A DNA stretch of 64,000 nt from Dehalococcoidia bacterium. Its GTDB lineage: Bacteria > Chloroflexota > Dehalococcoidia > Lucifugimonadales > UBA3495. The stretch lies in NCBI GenBank assembly GCA_022827095.1, contig JAJDTP010000021.1, positions 384,771 to 448,770 on the forward strand, written 5' to 3'. Position 1 is the stretch's first letter. Each line of letters begins with the position of its first letter. A program made the position numbers and the translations under genes. Positions 52,022 through 60,162 of this stretch are shown piece after piece. The notes under the pieces are model-generated. The model had not been told where the DNA came from, searched no databases, and saw only the letters and a program-made list of their open reading frames with translations.

Positions 52022-52687
52022 TCAGGCGGGGCGCCGGGCGTTGGCTACGAACTGTTTGATCTTGTCGGGGTCTTTGACGCCGTCCGTTTCCACGCCGCTG
52101 GACACGTCGACGCCCCAGGGACGGACGACGGCCACAGCCTCGGCGACGTTGGCCGGGGTCAACCCACCGGCCAGGAGGAAACGACGTCCGCTGGCCGCCA
52201 GTTGCGCGGCGATGCTCCAGTCGAAAGACTGGCCGGTTCCGCCGTGCAAGCCGACAACCTGGCTGTCCAGGGTGACAGTGCAGCCGGCGGCAGCGAAGGC
52301 GTCGATCCGGTTGGCAACGTCGGCTATAGCGTCGGGACTGTCGTCGTTGGCCACGTGAAGCACCTTGATCACGCCAGCGGGCTCAAGCGCCGCGCGGCAG
52401 TAGTCCAGGGGCTCGTCGCCGCACAGTTGAACGTAGTCCAGGCCAGCCGCAGCGACGGTGTCCAGCACCTCATCCAAGGATTGGTCGCCGAAAAGGCCGA
52501 CGGACTTGGGGCCTTCGAGATCGCCGGCCCTCAACCCATCCGTGATGACCCGGGCGGCCTCAGGCTCGATGCGCCGGCGGCGGCCTGGCACGAACACCAT
52601 ACCCACGTAGTCCGCGCCGGCCTGGGCGGCGACCAGCGCATCGTCGAGGCTGCGCACCCCGCAAATCTTTACGGTTGTGGATTCCAA
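52022..52687 (-). CDS. trpF: Phosphoribosylanthranilate isomerase
   Basis: A 221-residue TIM-barrel isomerase of tryptophan synthesis. The N-terminal STTVKICGVRS holds the catalytic Cys; GADYVGMVFVPGRRR, VQLCGDE and LLAGGLTPANV, with DVSSGVET near the end, are the family features. The start is TTG 52687; the motif must be within a few residues, so a longer frame is excluded. It begins 10 bp after the trpC stop. Confidence 0.95.
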   Translation of the reverse strand: MESTTVKICGVRSLDDALVAAQAGADYVGMVFVPGRRRRIEPEAARVITDGLRAGDLEGPKSVGLFGDQSLDEVLDTVAAAGLDYVQLCGDEPLDYCRAALEPAGVIKVLHVANDDSPDAIADVANRIDAFAAAGCTVTLDSQVVGLHGGTGQSFDWSIAAQLAASGRRFLLAGGLTPANVAEAVAVVRPWGVDVSSGVETDGVKDPDKIKQFVANARRPA

Positions 52688-52697
52688 GATCCGCGAC

Positions 52698-53495
52698 CTA
52701 GACCGGAACGGGCGCGCCGGTGAGGGACCGCACCTTGGCCGCGGTGTCGGCGGCGGTGACCAGGGCCTCGCCAACCAGAACGGCGTTGATTCCAAAGGGT
52801 TCCAGCCGGGCCAGATCTTCGGGCGTGCTGATACCGCTCTCGCTGACTATGACCTTGTCGGATGGGATCAGCGGCGCAAGCGATTCGGTAGTTGCCAGGT
52901 CAGTGACGAAGGTGTGCAGGTCGCGGTTGTTGATGCCAATGACCTCGGCGCCAGCCCCGACTGCTGTGGCAATCTCCTCAGCGTCGTGGGTCTCCACCAA
53001 CGGCGTCATTCCCAATTCGGAGCCAAGATGGATAAGCTCGGCAAGCTGTGACGGGGAAAGAATGTCTACGATCAGCAGGTAGGTGTCGGCGCCGATAGCA
53101 CGGGCTTCGTACACCTGGTAGGGGTCGAACAGGAAGTCCTTGCGCAGCACCGGGGAGGTTCCCGACGCGCCGCTTTCCTTGACCGCGGTCAGGTGCGCCG
53201 GCTCGCCGAGGAAATGGCCGTCGGTGATAACGGAGATTGCGGCCGCGCCGTTGCCCGAGTAGGTCGCCGCCAGTTCCATGGGTTGGAAGTCCTCGCGGAG
53301 CAGGCCCTTGGATGGGGACGCCTTTTTCACCTCGGCGATCAGGCTGATGCTGTCGCCGCGCAAGGCGGCCGGAAAGTCGAGGGGGGACGGTCGCGCTGCT
53401 ATCGCGTCCCGTAACGCCGAAAGCGGAACCGCCGCCATGGAAACGGCGAGCTCCTCTCGTTTCTTGGCGACGATCTGGTCCAGGATGCTGGGCAT
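52698..53495 (-). CDS. trpC: Indole-3-glycerol phosphate synthase
   Basis: A 265-residue TIM-barrel enzyme making indole-3-glycerol phosphate. Seen are LIAEVKKASPSKG with the catalytic Lys, VLRKDFLFDPYQVYEARAIGAD, GINNRDL, and SESGIST followed by GEALV near the end. The Bacillus-like length is normal. It is 12 bp downstream of trpD, the second gene of the trpD-C-F-B group. Confidence 0.96.
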   Translation of the reverse strand: MPSILDQIVAKKREELAVSMAAVPLSALRDAIAARPSPLDFPAALRGDSISLIAEVKKASPSKGLLREDFQPMELAATYSGNGAAAISVITDGHFLGEPAHLTAVKESGASGTSPVLRKDFLFDPYQVYEARAIGADTYLLIVDILSPSQLAELIHLGSELGMTPLVETHDAEEIATAVGAGAEVIGINNRDLHTFVTDLATTESLAPLIPSDKVIVSESGISTPEDLARLEPFGINAVLVGEALVTAADTAAKVRSLTGAPVPV

Positions 53496-53507
53496 GTGCC
53501 GGCTCCT

Positions 53508-54533
53508 TTATTGATCCGATGGGGAGAGATCGCGGGTCAACGACACCATGGCATCCAGCTTTGCGGCGGCCCGGCCGTCGGCAATGGAGGCCGCAGCCAT
53601 TTCGATGCCCTCAGCCAGGGAGTCGGCGACGTCGCCCGCGACCAGAGCAGCGCCGCTGTTCAATACTACGGCGTCGCGAACGGGCCCGCCCACGCCGGAC
53701 AGGATAGCGCGCATGGTTTCTGCGTTGGTTGCCGGGTCGCCGCCACGGAGGTCTTCCGGTGTCGCATGGGGCAGGCCCAGATCCCGGGGACGAACCACGT
53801 AAGGACGGATTTCGCCATCGAGCACTTCCCAACCGGCGGTGTCGCTGCCCAACGATAGTTCGTCCATACCATCGTCGCTGTGGACTATGATGGCGTGGTG
53901 CGTACCGAACAGCCGTAGCGCCTCGGCCATTTTTTCGGCCGCCTCGGGGTATCCCACGCCGATGAGCTGGCAGGGAACGCCAGCCGGGTTGGTCATGGGT
54001 CCGAGGACGTTGAAAACGGTGCGGATGCCGATCTCCCGGCGAACGGGAGCGGCGTAGCGCATGGCGGGATGGTACGCCGGAGCGAACATGAAGCCGATGC
54101 CGATCTCGCGCAGGCAACGTTCCACGGCTTCCGGCGGCAACTCGATCCGCACGCCCAGGGCTTCCAGCACGTCGGCGCTGCCACAGTCCCCGGAGGCGGC
54201 GCGGTTGCCGTGCTTGGCAACGGTCAGCCCCGCTCCGGCAACCACGAACGCCGCGGCGGTGGAGATGTTAAAGGTGCCCTTCCGGTCGCCGCCGGTGCCG
54301 CAGGTGTCGATGGCATTGCCGTCCACGGCGACGCGGAGGGACTTTTCGCGCATAACCGTGGCAAAACCCGCGATCTCCTCGGGGGTCTCGCCCTTGAGCG
54401 CCAGGGCCGTCAGGTACGAACCCAACTGGGCGGGAGTTACCTCCCCCTCCATGACCTCGCGCATCACCGTTACGGCGTCGTCCATGGAAAGAGATTCTCC
54501 GGCGGTTGCCGCCGATATGGCTTCTCGGATCAT
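53508..54533 (-). CDS. trpD: Anthranilate phosphoribosyltransferase
   Basis: A 341-residue enzyme adding phosphoribosyl to anthranilate. The PRPP motif DTCGTGGDRKGTFNIST and the AKHGNRAASG-D segment are intact; the alpha N-terminal domain matches the family. It is the first of the trpD-C-F-B group on the minus strand. trpE and trpG are not upstream; the next gene there is a Uma2-type endonuclease. Confidence 0.96.
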   Translation of the reverse strand: MIREAISAATAGESLSMDDAVTVMREVMEGEVTPAQLGSYLTALALKGETPEEIAGFATVMREKSLRVAVDGNAIDTCGTGGDRKGTFNISTAAAFVVAGAGLTVAKHGNRAASGDCGSADVLEALGVRIELPPEAVERCLREIGIGFMFAPAYHPAMRYAAPVRREIGIRTVFNVLGPMTNPAGVPCQLIGVGYPEAAEKMAEALRLFGTHHAIIVHSDDGMDELSLGSDTAGWEVLDGEIRPYVVRPRDLGLPHATPEDLRGGDPATNAETMRAILSGVGGPVRDAVVLNSGAALVAGDVADSLAEGIEMAAASIADGRAAAKLDAMVSLTRDLSPSDQ

Positions 54534-54561
54534 GTCGATCTTTCACCGATGACGCGACGGG

Positions 54562-55245
54562 CTATTGGCTCTGCAGGCGTTTGAGTTGCTCTTCCAGTTC
54601 CCGGTTACGCGCTTCGGCGGCGATGCGTCCATCGGCTTCTTCGTCATAGGTGGGCAGATAACGCCGCGCCACCGGATCGTAAAAGCGCAACTGTCCATAT
54701 TCCCAGCACACGTCCAAGTTCAGCGCGTCACTGCGCCCCCAATAACGATCATCATCCAGTTGGTTAACGGTGATGGGCCGATACACGCCGTTGACCAACC
54801 GGTCGCCGGACAGCGCCGCCGCGTACAGTTCTCCGCCGGTATGGTCAAATCGCCAGTACTCCGACACCCCGAACGCCGCGTAGCCGACCCGCTTGCCCCT
54901 TTCGTCATTATGCGCGGTGTTCTCCGATGCGATTTCCAGGACGAACTCCGGCGCTTTGTCCCACTCTGAGATGTCGTAACCCTTCCTGGCAATGATGGCC
55001 GCCCGGTCGACCCCGAAGGCGACAAACAAATCCGGCTGTTGCAGGCCCTCCCGCTGGCTGGTATTCCAGCCGATGGGAATTTCGCTGGAGACTATGGTAG
55101 TGTCGAAGTTGCCGTAATGCCGGCGTAGGGCTGGGATGTGGCCCGGCTCATGAAGATATATGACGTTCAGCATATCGTCTCTGGGAGGCAGTTCCTGGAA
55201 CCGGTCTCCCGGAGTGGCGGGCAACGCAGTGGTTTTGGTGGTCAT
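54562..55245 (-). CDS. Uma2-family (DUF820) endonuclease-like protein
   Basis: A 227-residue protein of the Uma2/DUF820 family, with a restriction-endonuclease-like core. Visible are QQPDLFVAFG and PEFVLEIASENT, which supply the Asp and Glu of the PD-(D/E)xK site, then GKRVGYAAFGVSEYWRFD, the typical closing segment, and a C-terminal coiled coil (AEARNRELEEQLKRLQ). Many copies occur in filamentous and Chloroflexota genomes; function is unknown. It is 28 bp upstream of trpD. Confidence 0.85.
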   Translation of the reverse strand: MTTKTTALPATPGDRFQELPPRDDMLNVIYLHEPGHIPALRRHYGNFDTTIVSSEIPIGWNTSQREGLQQPDLFVAFGVDRAAIIARKGYDISEWDKAPEFVLEIASENTAHNDERGKRVGYAAFGVSEYWRFDHTGGELYAAALSGDRLVNGVYRPITVNQLDDDRYWGRSDALNLDVCWEYGQLRFYDPVARRYLPTYDEEADGRIAAEARNRELEEQLKRLQSQ

Positions 55246-55332
55246 GGCGTGCCTCGCTGGGCGGGAATAGGAAGTATGCCGGAAAACCGCCCGTGGTCGA
55301 CTGCTTACGTGCTTCGTCTATGGGCGCGAACG

Positions 55333-55361
55333 TAGCACGAATTTAGCACGGGTAATATAGT
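55333..55361 (+). promoter_or_regulatory. Weak promoter candidate with TAGCACG direct repeats
   Basis: TAGCAC (55333-55338) and TATAGT (55356-55361) are 17 bases apart; the 10-box is good, the 35-box poor. TAGCACG occurs twice (55333 and 55344) and could bind a regulator. It precedes a GGAGG and the first copy of the 32-bp repeat. Confidence 0.3.
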
Positions 55362-55386
55362 AACACGCTCGGAGGAGTTCTCATCG

Positions 55387-55418
55387 ATGCGCGTTGACGT
55401 TCACACCCACATATGGCC
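55387..55418 (+). repeat. 32-bp direct repeat, copy 1 (displaced amidohydrolase 5' end)
   Basis: An exact copy of the first 32 bases of the amidohydrolase gene at 56581, including ATG and the MRVDVHTHIW codons. GGAGG stands 11 bases before its ATG, as if this were the original start of that gene. It is in frame with the LRR-ankyrin lipoprotein frame. Confidence 0.9.
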
Positions 55419-55515
55419 TCTCGTATCATTGGTAACCGCGCGATGGGAAAAGGAAAAGTATGACCGCAATTATAATAGCACGGTGGCAGTCTATTCTTTG
55501 TCCCGGGAGACAACG

Positions 55516-56552
55516 ATGCGCAGAAACTACCCGCGGCTGCGTTGGGCAGTATTGGCAATTATGGTTGTCGTGCTGCTTACTACTGCCGTTGCCTGCGCAC
55601 CGGGGACATCCCCTGAAACGGATCGAGGGGCATTGAGCGCGCTCTATCATGCTACTGACGGCCCCAAGTGGCTCAACAACCGTAGCTGGCTCAGTTCCGC
55701 GCCCATGGATGATTGGTACGGCGTTACTACCAACCGCAGAGGACGGGTCACCGAACTTCACCTTGGCGGAAATGAAATGTCGGGGAAAATACCCCGTGAG
55801 TTGGGTAATCTCGACAAGCTGAAAATTCTTGACATTGGCGATATGCAAAGCATCGATAATGAGGGCAGCGACGCGGGAAAATTCACGCTAGCTATTGTTA
55901 ACCTCGTCACCGTATTCTCGCCTCCTCATCCAAACGAATTGACCGGCTGCATACCAACCAATTTGCGGAGGCAACTGAAGAAGGAGTCAGTCTTGGACGG
56001 GCTACCATTCTGCGATGAGGCCGACACGCTAACGTCGACATCTGACCGCGGTAGCGAGCCACGAACGGAAGGGGCAACAGCACCCCCAAGTGCGACAACG
56101 GGGTTCTCTGCGAAACATAGTCCATGGCCGACCTCGCCCTTAGCGAGCGATACCATAGAAGTATGCGGCGGTCACGATGACCTGATCCGAGCCATCTGGT
56201 CCGGCAATCCAGCAAACGTGCACTGTACGCTAAGAGAGATAAATCCGGACGTGAACGCCAGGGACGACAACGGCAATCCAGCCCTCTTCTGGGCAATCCT
56301 AGAAGACAATTCCGAGATCGTACGGATTCTGGTAGACGCCGGGGCGACGTGAACGCCAAGGACGACAACGGCAATCCAGCCCTGTTCTGGACAATCCTGG
56401 AAGACAATTCCGAGATCGTACGGATTCTGGTAGACGCCGGGGCGGACGTGAACGCCAAGGACGACAACGGCAGATCAATGCTATATTGGGCTAGGATCAA
56501 AGATAACGCTGAAATCGCGGGCCTCCTCACCGAAGCCGGTGCGAAGGAATAA
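55516..56552 (+). pseudogene. LRR-ankyrin lipoprotein gene with one-base frameshift
   Basis: The frame from ATG 55516 (RBS GGGAGA) encodes a lipoprotein: signal ending TTAVAC, a leucine-rich-repeat entry domain (LYHATDGPKWLNNRSWL, then VTELHLGGNEMSGKIPRELGNL, and NELTGCIP... LPFC), a low-complexity linker, and ankyrin repeats. It stops at 56350-56352 in GGGGCGACGTGA. The same spot in the next repeat reads GGGGCGGACGTGAAC, so a single G is missing; reading on in the next frame restores NAKDDNGNPALFW and further ankyrin sequence to a stop at 56552. Real decay, phase variation and a sequencing error remain possible. An upstream in-frame start at 55387 exists in repeat copy 1. Confidence 0.75.
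56248..56444 (+). repeat. Two near-identical ankyrin-coding units in tandem
   Basis: Units begin at GACGTGAACGCC at 56248, 56346 and 56445; the spacing is 98 then 99 bases, the 98 reflecting the missing G. Units 1 and 2 differ at only a few bases, whereas the third is diverged. Recent duplication makes the region prone to slippage. Confidence 0.85.
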
Positions 56553-56580
56553 TCGTTGGCTCGTATCGCTAAGGAATCCA

Positions 56581-56612
56581 ATGCGCGTTGACGTTCACAC
56601 CCACATATGGCC
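56581..56612 (+). repeat. 32-bp direct repeat, copy 2 (start of amidohydrolase gene)
   Basis: Second copy of the repeat at 55387, here continuing into the full amidohydrolase gene. The copies are exactly 1194 bp apart. Confidence 0.9.
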
Positions 56613-57381
56613 GGACCGGATCGCTGACGCGGTGGCGGAGAACATGGAGTCGGAGTTGGGTTTCGAGCCCATCGCGGCGAACACGGTGGCCGGTATCAAG
56701 GCGCATATGGCAGCGTCGGGCGTGGACAAATCCATCGTGCTGGGCGTGGCGGCGCGCGCCGACCAGGTGCGACGGGCCAACGATTGGCTCATCTCGGTAG
56801 CGGACGAAAACCTGGTCCCCTTTGGCGCGGTACATCCCGACCTCGCCGACAAAGCCGGAGAGATACGATACCTGAGAGAAAATGGCGTCAAGGGGATCAA
56901 GATGCACCCGGTAATCAACGGTTTTTACCCCGACGATCCCCAGTGGTTTCCGGTGTATGAAGAACTGGGCGATGACATGACCCTGTCCATACACGCCGGC
57001 CGGCTGCCGCACCAGGGAGCGGACGCGCCCCTATACGCCGCGCCGGAGCGCATTGCCAACATTGTGCGGCGGTTCCCGAGGCTGAATGTCATCGCGCTGC
57101 ACCTGGGTGGGTTCTACATGCTGGACGAGGCGGAACGTCAGCTCATGGGGCACGAAAACGTGCTGGTGGACACGACCTGGCCGCCATCGATTCGTGAACT
57201 GACCGCCGATACGCTCACCGAGATTATCGGCAAGCACGGGGCGCACAAGGTCTGCTTCGGCACCGACTACCCGTTGGTCGACATGGGAACCGAGTCGGAC
57301 TACCTGGCGTCGCTGCCGCTGACCTCGGGTCAGGTAGAGGGCATATTGGGGGAGAACGCCCGAAGGTTCATCGGGCTGTAG
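56581..57381 (+). CDS. Amidohydrolase family protein (metal-dependent, ACMSD-like)
   Basis: A 266-residue TIM-barrel amidohydrolase of the amidohydrolase-2/ACMSD type, whose members decarboxylate or hydrolyse aromatic or lactone substrates. Metal residues are visible in VDVHTHIW, IKMHPVI (after KGI), SIHAG, IALHLGG and FGTDYPL. The length is at the lower end of the family. AAGGA stands 7 bases before the ATG, but the true original 5' region may have been the one at 55387, since the first 32 bases are repeated there. It converges with the peptidase gene. Confidence 0.88.
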   Translation: MRVDVHTHIWPDRIADAVAENMESELGFEPIAANTVAGIKAHMAASGVDKSIVLGVAARADQVRRANDWLISVADENLVPFGAVHPDLADKAGEIRYLRENGVKGIKMHPVINGFYPDDPQWFPVYEELGDDMTLSIHAGRLPHQGADAPLYAAPERIANIVRRFPRLNVIALHLGGFYMLDEAERQLMGHENVLVDTTWPPSIRELTADTLTEIIGKHGAHKVCFGTDYPLVDMGTESDYLASLPLTSGQVEGILGENARRFIGL

Positions 57382-57386
57382 CGGCT

Positions 57387-59462
57387 TCAGCCGGCGGGGT
57401 CGACCATGCCCAAGGCATGCAGTAAGAACGCGTATTCCTCCGCGACCTCCTTGATGCGCTCGAAACGGCCGGAGGCGCCGGCGTGGCCCGAGTCCATGTG
57501 GGTTTTGAGGAGGAGCGGCCGGTCGTCGGTACGCATGGTGCGGAGCTTGGCCACCCACTTGGCCGGTTCCCAGTAGGTGACCCGGGGGTCGCTGATGCCG
57601 GCGGTGACCAGCATGGGCGGATAAGCCTGCTCGCGCACGTTGTCGTAGGGTGAATAGGTACGCATGTAGCGGTAGGACTCTTCGTCGTTGGGATTGCCCC
57701 ACTCGTTGTACTCCATGGTGGTCAGAGGAAGCGTGTCGTCCAGCATCGTGTTCAGCACGTCAACAAAGGGTACATGGGCCGCCACGCAGCCAAAGAGGTC
57801 GGGGCGTTCGTTGATGACCGCCCCCATCAGCATCCCGCCGGCGCTGCCCCCGGCGGCGGCGATGCGGCCGGCGGCGGTGTACTCCTCAGCGACCAGGTAC
57901 TCGGCGCAGTCGATGAAGTCGTTGAAGGTGTTTCGTTTGTTCAGCAGCTTGCCGGTTTCGTACCAGTCCCAGCCCATTTCCATGCCGCCCCGAATGTGGG
58001 CGATGGCAAAAATGAAACCGCGGTCGACCAGGCTCAGCACGGACACGCTGAAGTTGGCGTCCATGTTCAGGCCGTAGCTCCCGTACCCGTACAGATAGAG
58101 CGGAGCGCTACCGTCGACCGGAGTATCAAGGCGCCTCAGCAGGCTGATGGGGACCGCGACCCCATCTCGCGCGGTAGCCCAGACGCGCCGGGTCTCATAC
58201 TGCGCGACATCGTGACCGGAGGGTATTTCCTGCTGCTTGCGCAGGACGCGCTCTCGTGTAGCCATGTCGTAGTCGTATACCGCCGCCGGGGTTTTCAGCG
58301 ACGTGTAACCGAACCGGAGGGTGCTTGTATTGAACTCCCGGCCTCCGCGGGCCGACATGGCAAAGTCGTCCTCGTCCACACCGGAAATGAAGTGGGTGTC
58401 CCCGTCGGCGAGGCGGAGCACCATAACCTGGGGCAGGCCGTCCTGCCGGCACGCAACGACCAGGTGGTCGCGGTAGGCCTGGATACCCCGGATGGGCCGG
58501 CCGGGCTCGTGGGCCATGAAATCGGACCAGTTAGCCCAACCGGGGTTGTCGATCGGGGCGGTGGACAGCATGAAATCCCGGGCGCCTTTGCCGTTGTGCC
58601 GGACGAAGAAAATCTCGCCATGATCTTCCACATCGTATTCAAAATCTGCAGCGCGAGGCTCGATCAGAACGGGCTTGGCAGCAGGATCATCGGCATCCAG
58701 GAAACGGTACTCGGACATGTTGTTGCCGCCGGCGCCGACGTAGATGAACCGCCCGCTGATGGACTTGCCCACCCCAACAAAGAACCGTGGGTCCTCTTCG
58801 TGGTAGACCAGCTCGTCGGTGGAGGGGTCAGCGCCAAGGGTGTGACGGTAGACGGAAACCGGACGATGGTGCTCGTCCAAAACCGAGTAGTAAATGGTGC
58901 GGTTGTCGTTGGCCCACTCAAGACCGTAGTAGGTATTGGGTATCTCGTCCTGAAGGGTATCTCCGGTTTCCAGGTCCAGAACCCGTATCGTGAACTGCTC
59001 CGAGCCGTCGAAATCCACGCCGTACGCGGCCAGGCGGTGGTTGGGGCTGTTTTCGAAACCTGAAACCCGGGTGTATTCGCGGCCCTCCGCCAGGAGGTTC
59101 ACATCCAGAAGTACTTCCTCCGGGCCATCCGGACTGCCAAAGCGGCGGCAATAGATCGGGTATTGTCCGTCTTCCTCGAAGCGAACGAGGTAGTAGTAGT
59201 CACCTTCTTTTTCGGGGACGGTGTTGTCGTCCTCCTTAATACGTCCACGAATCTCTTCGTAGATCCGCTCCTGCAAGGAGCCCAGCGGAGCCAGGAACGC
59301 CTCGGTGTATTCATTCTCGGCGCGCAGGTATTCCATGGTCTCCGGGTCGTCCTGATCCCGGAGCCAATGCCATGGGTCGACTCGGGCGTCGCCATGGATG
59401 GTGTCTGTGTGAGCACGTCGGGGAGCGGAAGGGGGATTGGGCAACCCATTGCCGGTGGTCAT
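57387..59462 (-). CDS. S9 family peptidase, oligopeptidase B-like
   Basis: A 691-residue prolyl-oligopeptidase-family serine peptidase. An N-terminal beta-propeller (about 75-400) covers the C-terminal hydrolase, which has the nucleophile Ser540 in AAAGGSAGGM, and the Asp and His regions (ISDPRVTYWEPAKW; KTHMDSGHAGASGRF). The propeller and the short ARDGVAVPISLL lead-in match oligopeptidase B, which cuts after basic residues in small peptides. No signal peptide, so cytoplasmic. It lies between the amidohydrolase (convergent) and the SRPBCC gene. Confidence 0.93.
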   Translation of the reverse strand: MTTGNGLPNPPSAPRRAHTDTIHGDARVDPWHWLRDQDDPETMEYLRAENEYTEAFLAPLGSLQERIYEEIRGRIKEDDNTVPEKEGDYYYLVRFEEDGQYPIYCRRFGSPDGPEEVLLDVNLLAEGREYTRVSGFENSPNHRLAAYGVDFDGSEQFTIRVLDLETGDTLQDEIPNTYYGLEWANDNRTIYYSVLDEHHRPVSVYRHTLGADPSTDELVYHEEDPRFFVGVGKSISGRFIYVGAGGNNMSEYRFLDADDPAAKPVLIEPRAADFEYDVEDHGEIFFVRHNGKGARDFMLSTAPIDNPGWANWSDFMAHEPGRPIRGIQAYRDHLVVACRQDGLPQVMVLRLADGDTHFISGVDEDDFAMSARGGREFNTSTLRFGYTSLKTPAAVYDYDMATRERVLRKQQEIPSGHDVAQYETRRVWATARDGVAVPISLLRRLDTPVDGSAPLYLYGYGSYGLNMDANFSVSVLSLVDRGFIFAIAHIRGGMEMGWDWYETGKLLNKRNTFNDFIDCAEYLVAEEYTAAGRIAAAGGSAGGMLMGAVINERPDLFGCVAAHVPFVDVLNTMLDDTLPLTTMEYNEWGNPNDEESYRYMRTYSPYDNVREQAYPPMLVTAGISDPRVTYWEPAKWVAKLRTMRTDDRPLLLKTHMDSGHAGASGRFERIKEVAEEYAFLLHALGMVDPAG

Positions 59463-59498
59463 GTCGTCACTCCAGTGAGGAACGCCGGTCTCCCGGCG

Positions 59499-59972
59499 TC
59501 AGTCGACTACAGGTTCCGCGGACACGGATTTGGCGCCGGAATTGATGGCAGCCAATTCGCCGGCCACATAGCGGCGGCAGGCACCGGGCCGCAACCGTGC
59601 GATCAGAGATCCCAGCCAACCGCCATACTCGGCCTGCACGGTGAGATAGGCGTTGCCGTCGTCGTCCGAGGTGTACCCGGGATCCGCGTCCGAACAGAGG
59701 CGGACCCAGTAGGAGAACTCTACGGAGAAGCCTGATCCGACGGTGCGGTGGCTGAACATCTCAGGTTCCTGAACGACGGTCATCAGGCTGGTGAACTTGT
59801 CCCGCCCAATTTGCAACTCGATCCGATTTCCCGGCCTGGGTTCCTTGCCGTCGGGCAGGTCGGAGCGACGGTAGGACGGACCATGGATGGTGCGGGACGG
59901 AAAATCGACCACCGCGTTCCATGCTTCGCCCGGGGTGCAGGGGAGAATCTTACCGAGTTCAAAAGTCCGCAT
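59499..59972 (-). CDS. SRPBCC/START-like domain protein
   Basis: A 157-residue protein that looks like a START/Bet v1-type (SRPBCC) ligand-binding domain: MRTFELGKILPCTPGEAWNAVVDFPSR at the start, GNRIELQIGRDKFTSLMTVVQEPEMFSHRT, then a strand-rich YLTVQAEYGGWLGSL and a closing helix. No family-specific catalytic residues can be named. The ATG at 59972 has AAGGA 8 bases upstream. Its transcript direction is towards the peptidase, 36 bp away, so co-transcription is likely. Confidence 0.7.
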   Translation of the reverse strand: MRTFELGKILPCTPGEAWNAVVDFPSRTIHGPSYRRSDLPDGKEPRPGNRIELQIGRDKFTSLMTVVQEPEMFSHRTVGSGFSVEFSYWVRLCSDADPGYTSDDDGNAYLTVQAEYGGWLGSLIARLRPGACRRYVAGELAAINSGAKSVSAEPVVD

Positions 59973-60162
59973 TCGTTTCCTTGCCCGGGAAGCAACGACC
60001 ATAGGGTTAGTGCCGGTGAGCGCAGGACCGCACGCGCACCGATACCGCCGCTTCAGTGAATGGGTCAAGTCTACACAACGTATGGGTATGCGGACTAGTT
60101 TCCAAGTTGACCGGTACCGGGAATTATGCAATGGTAGCGCATCTGGCGTGACGGACCCACCG

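Larger units (their letters stand above)
55419..56580 (+). other. Segment between the two direct repeats, apparent insertion
   Basis: A 1162-bp segment separated from the amidohydrolase coding sequence by the repeat copies. It carries only the LRR-ankyrin gene and its own -10-like TATAAT (55471-55476). An 8-base CTCGTATC stands just inside both ends (55420 and 56560). No transposase or integrase is present, so the mechanism is not clear. The base composition is more A/T-rich than the neighbours. Confidence 0.6.

Noticed and set aside
57774-59063. A 429-codon plus-strand frame opposite the S9 peptidase
   Set aside because: Shadow of a well-supported peptidase gene.
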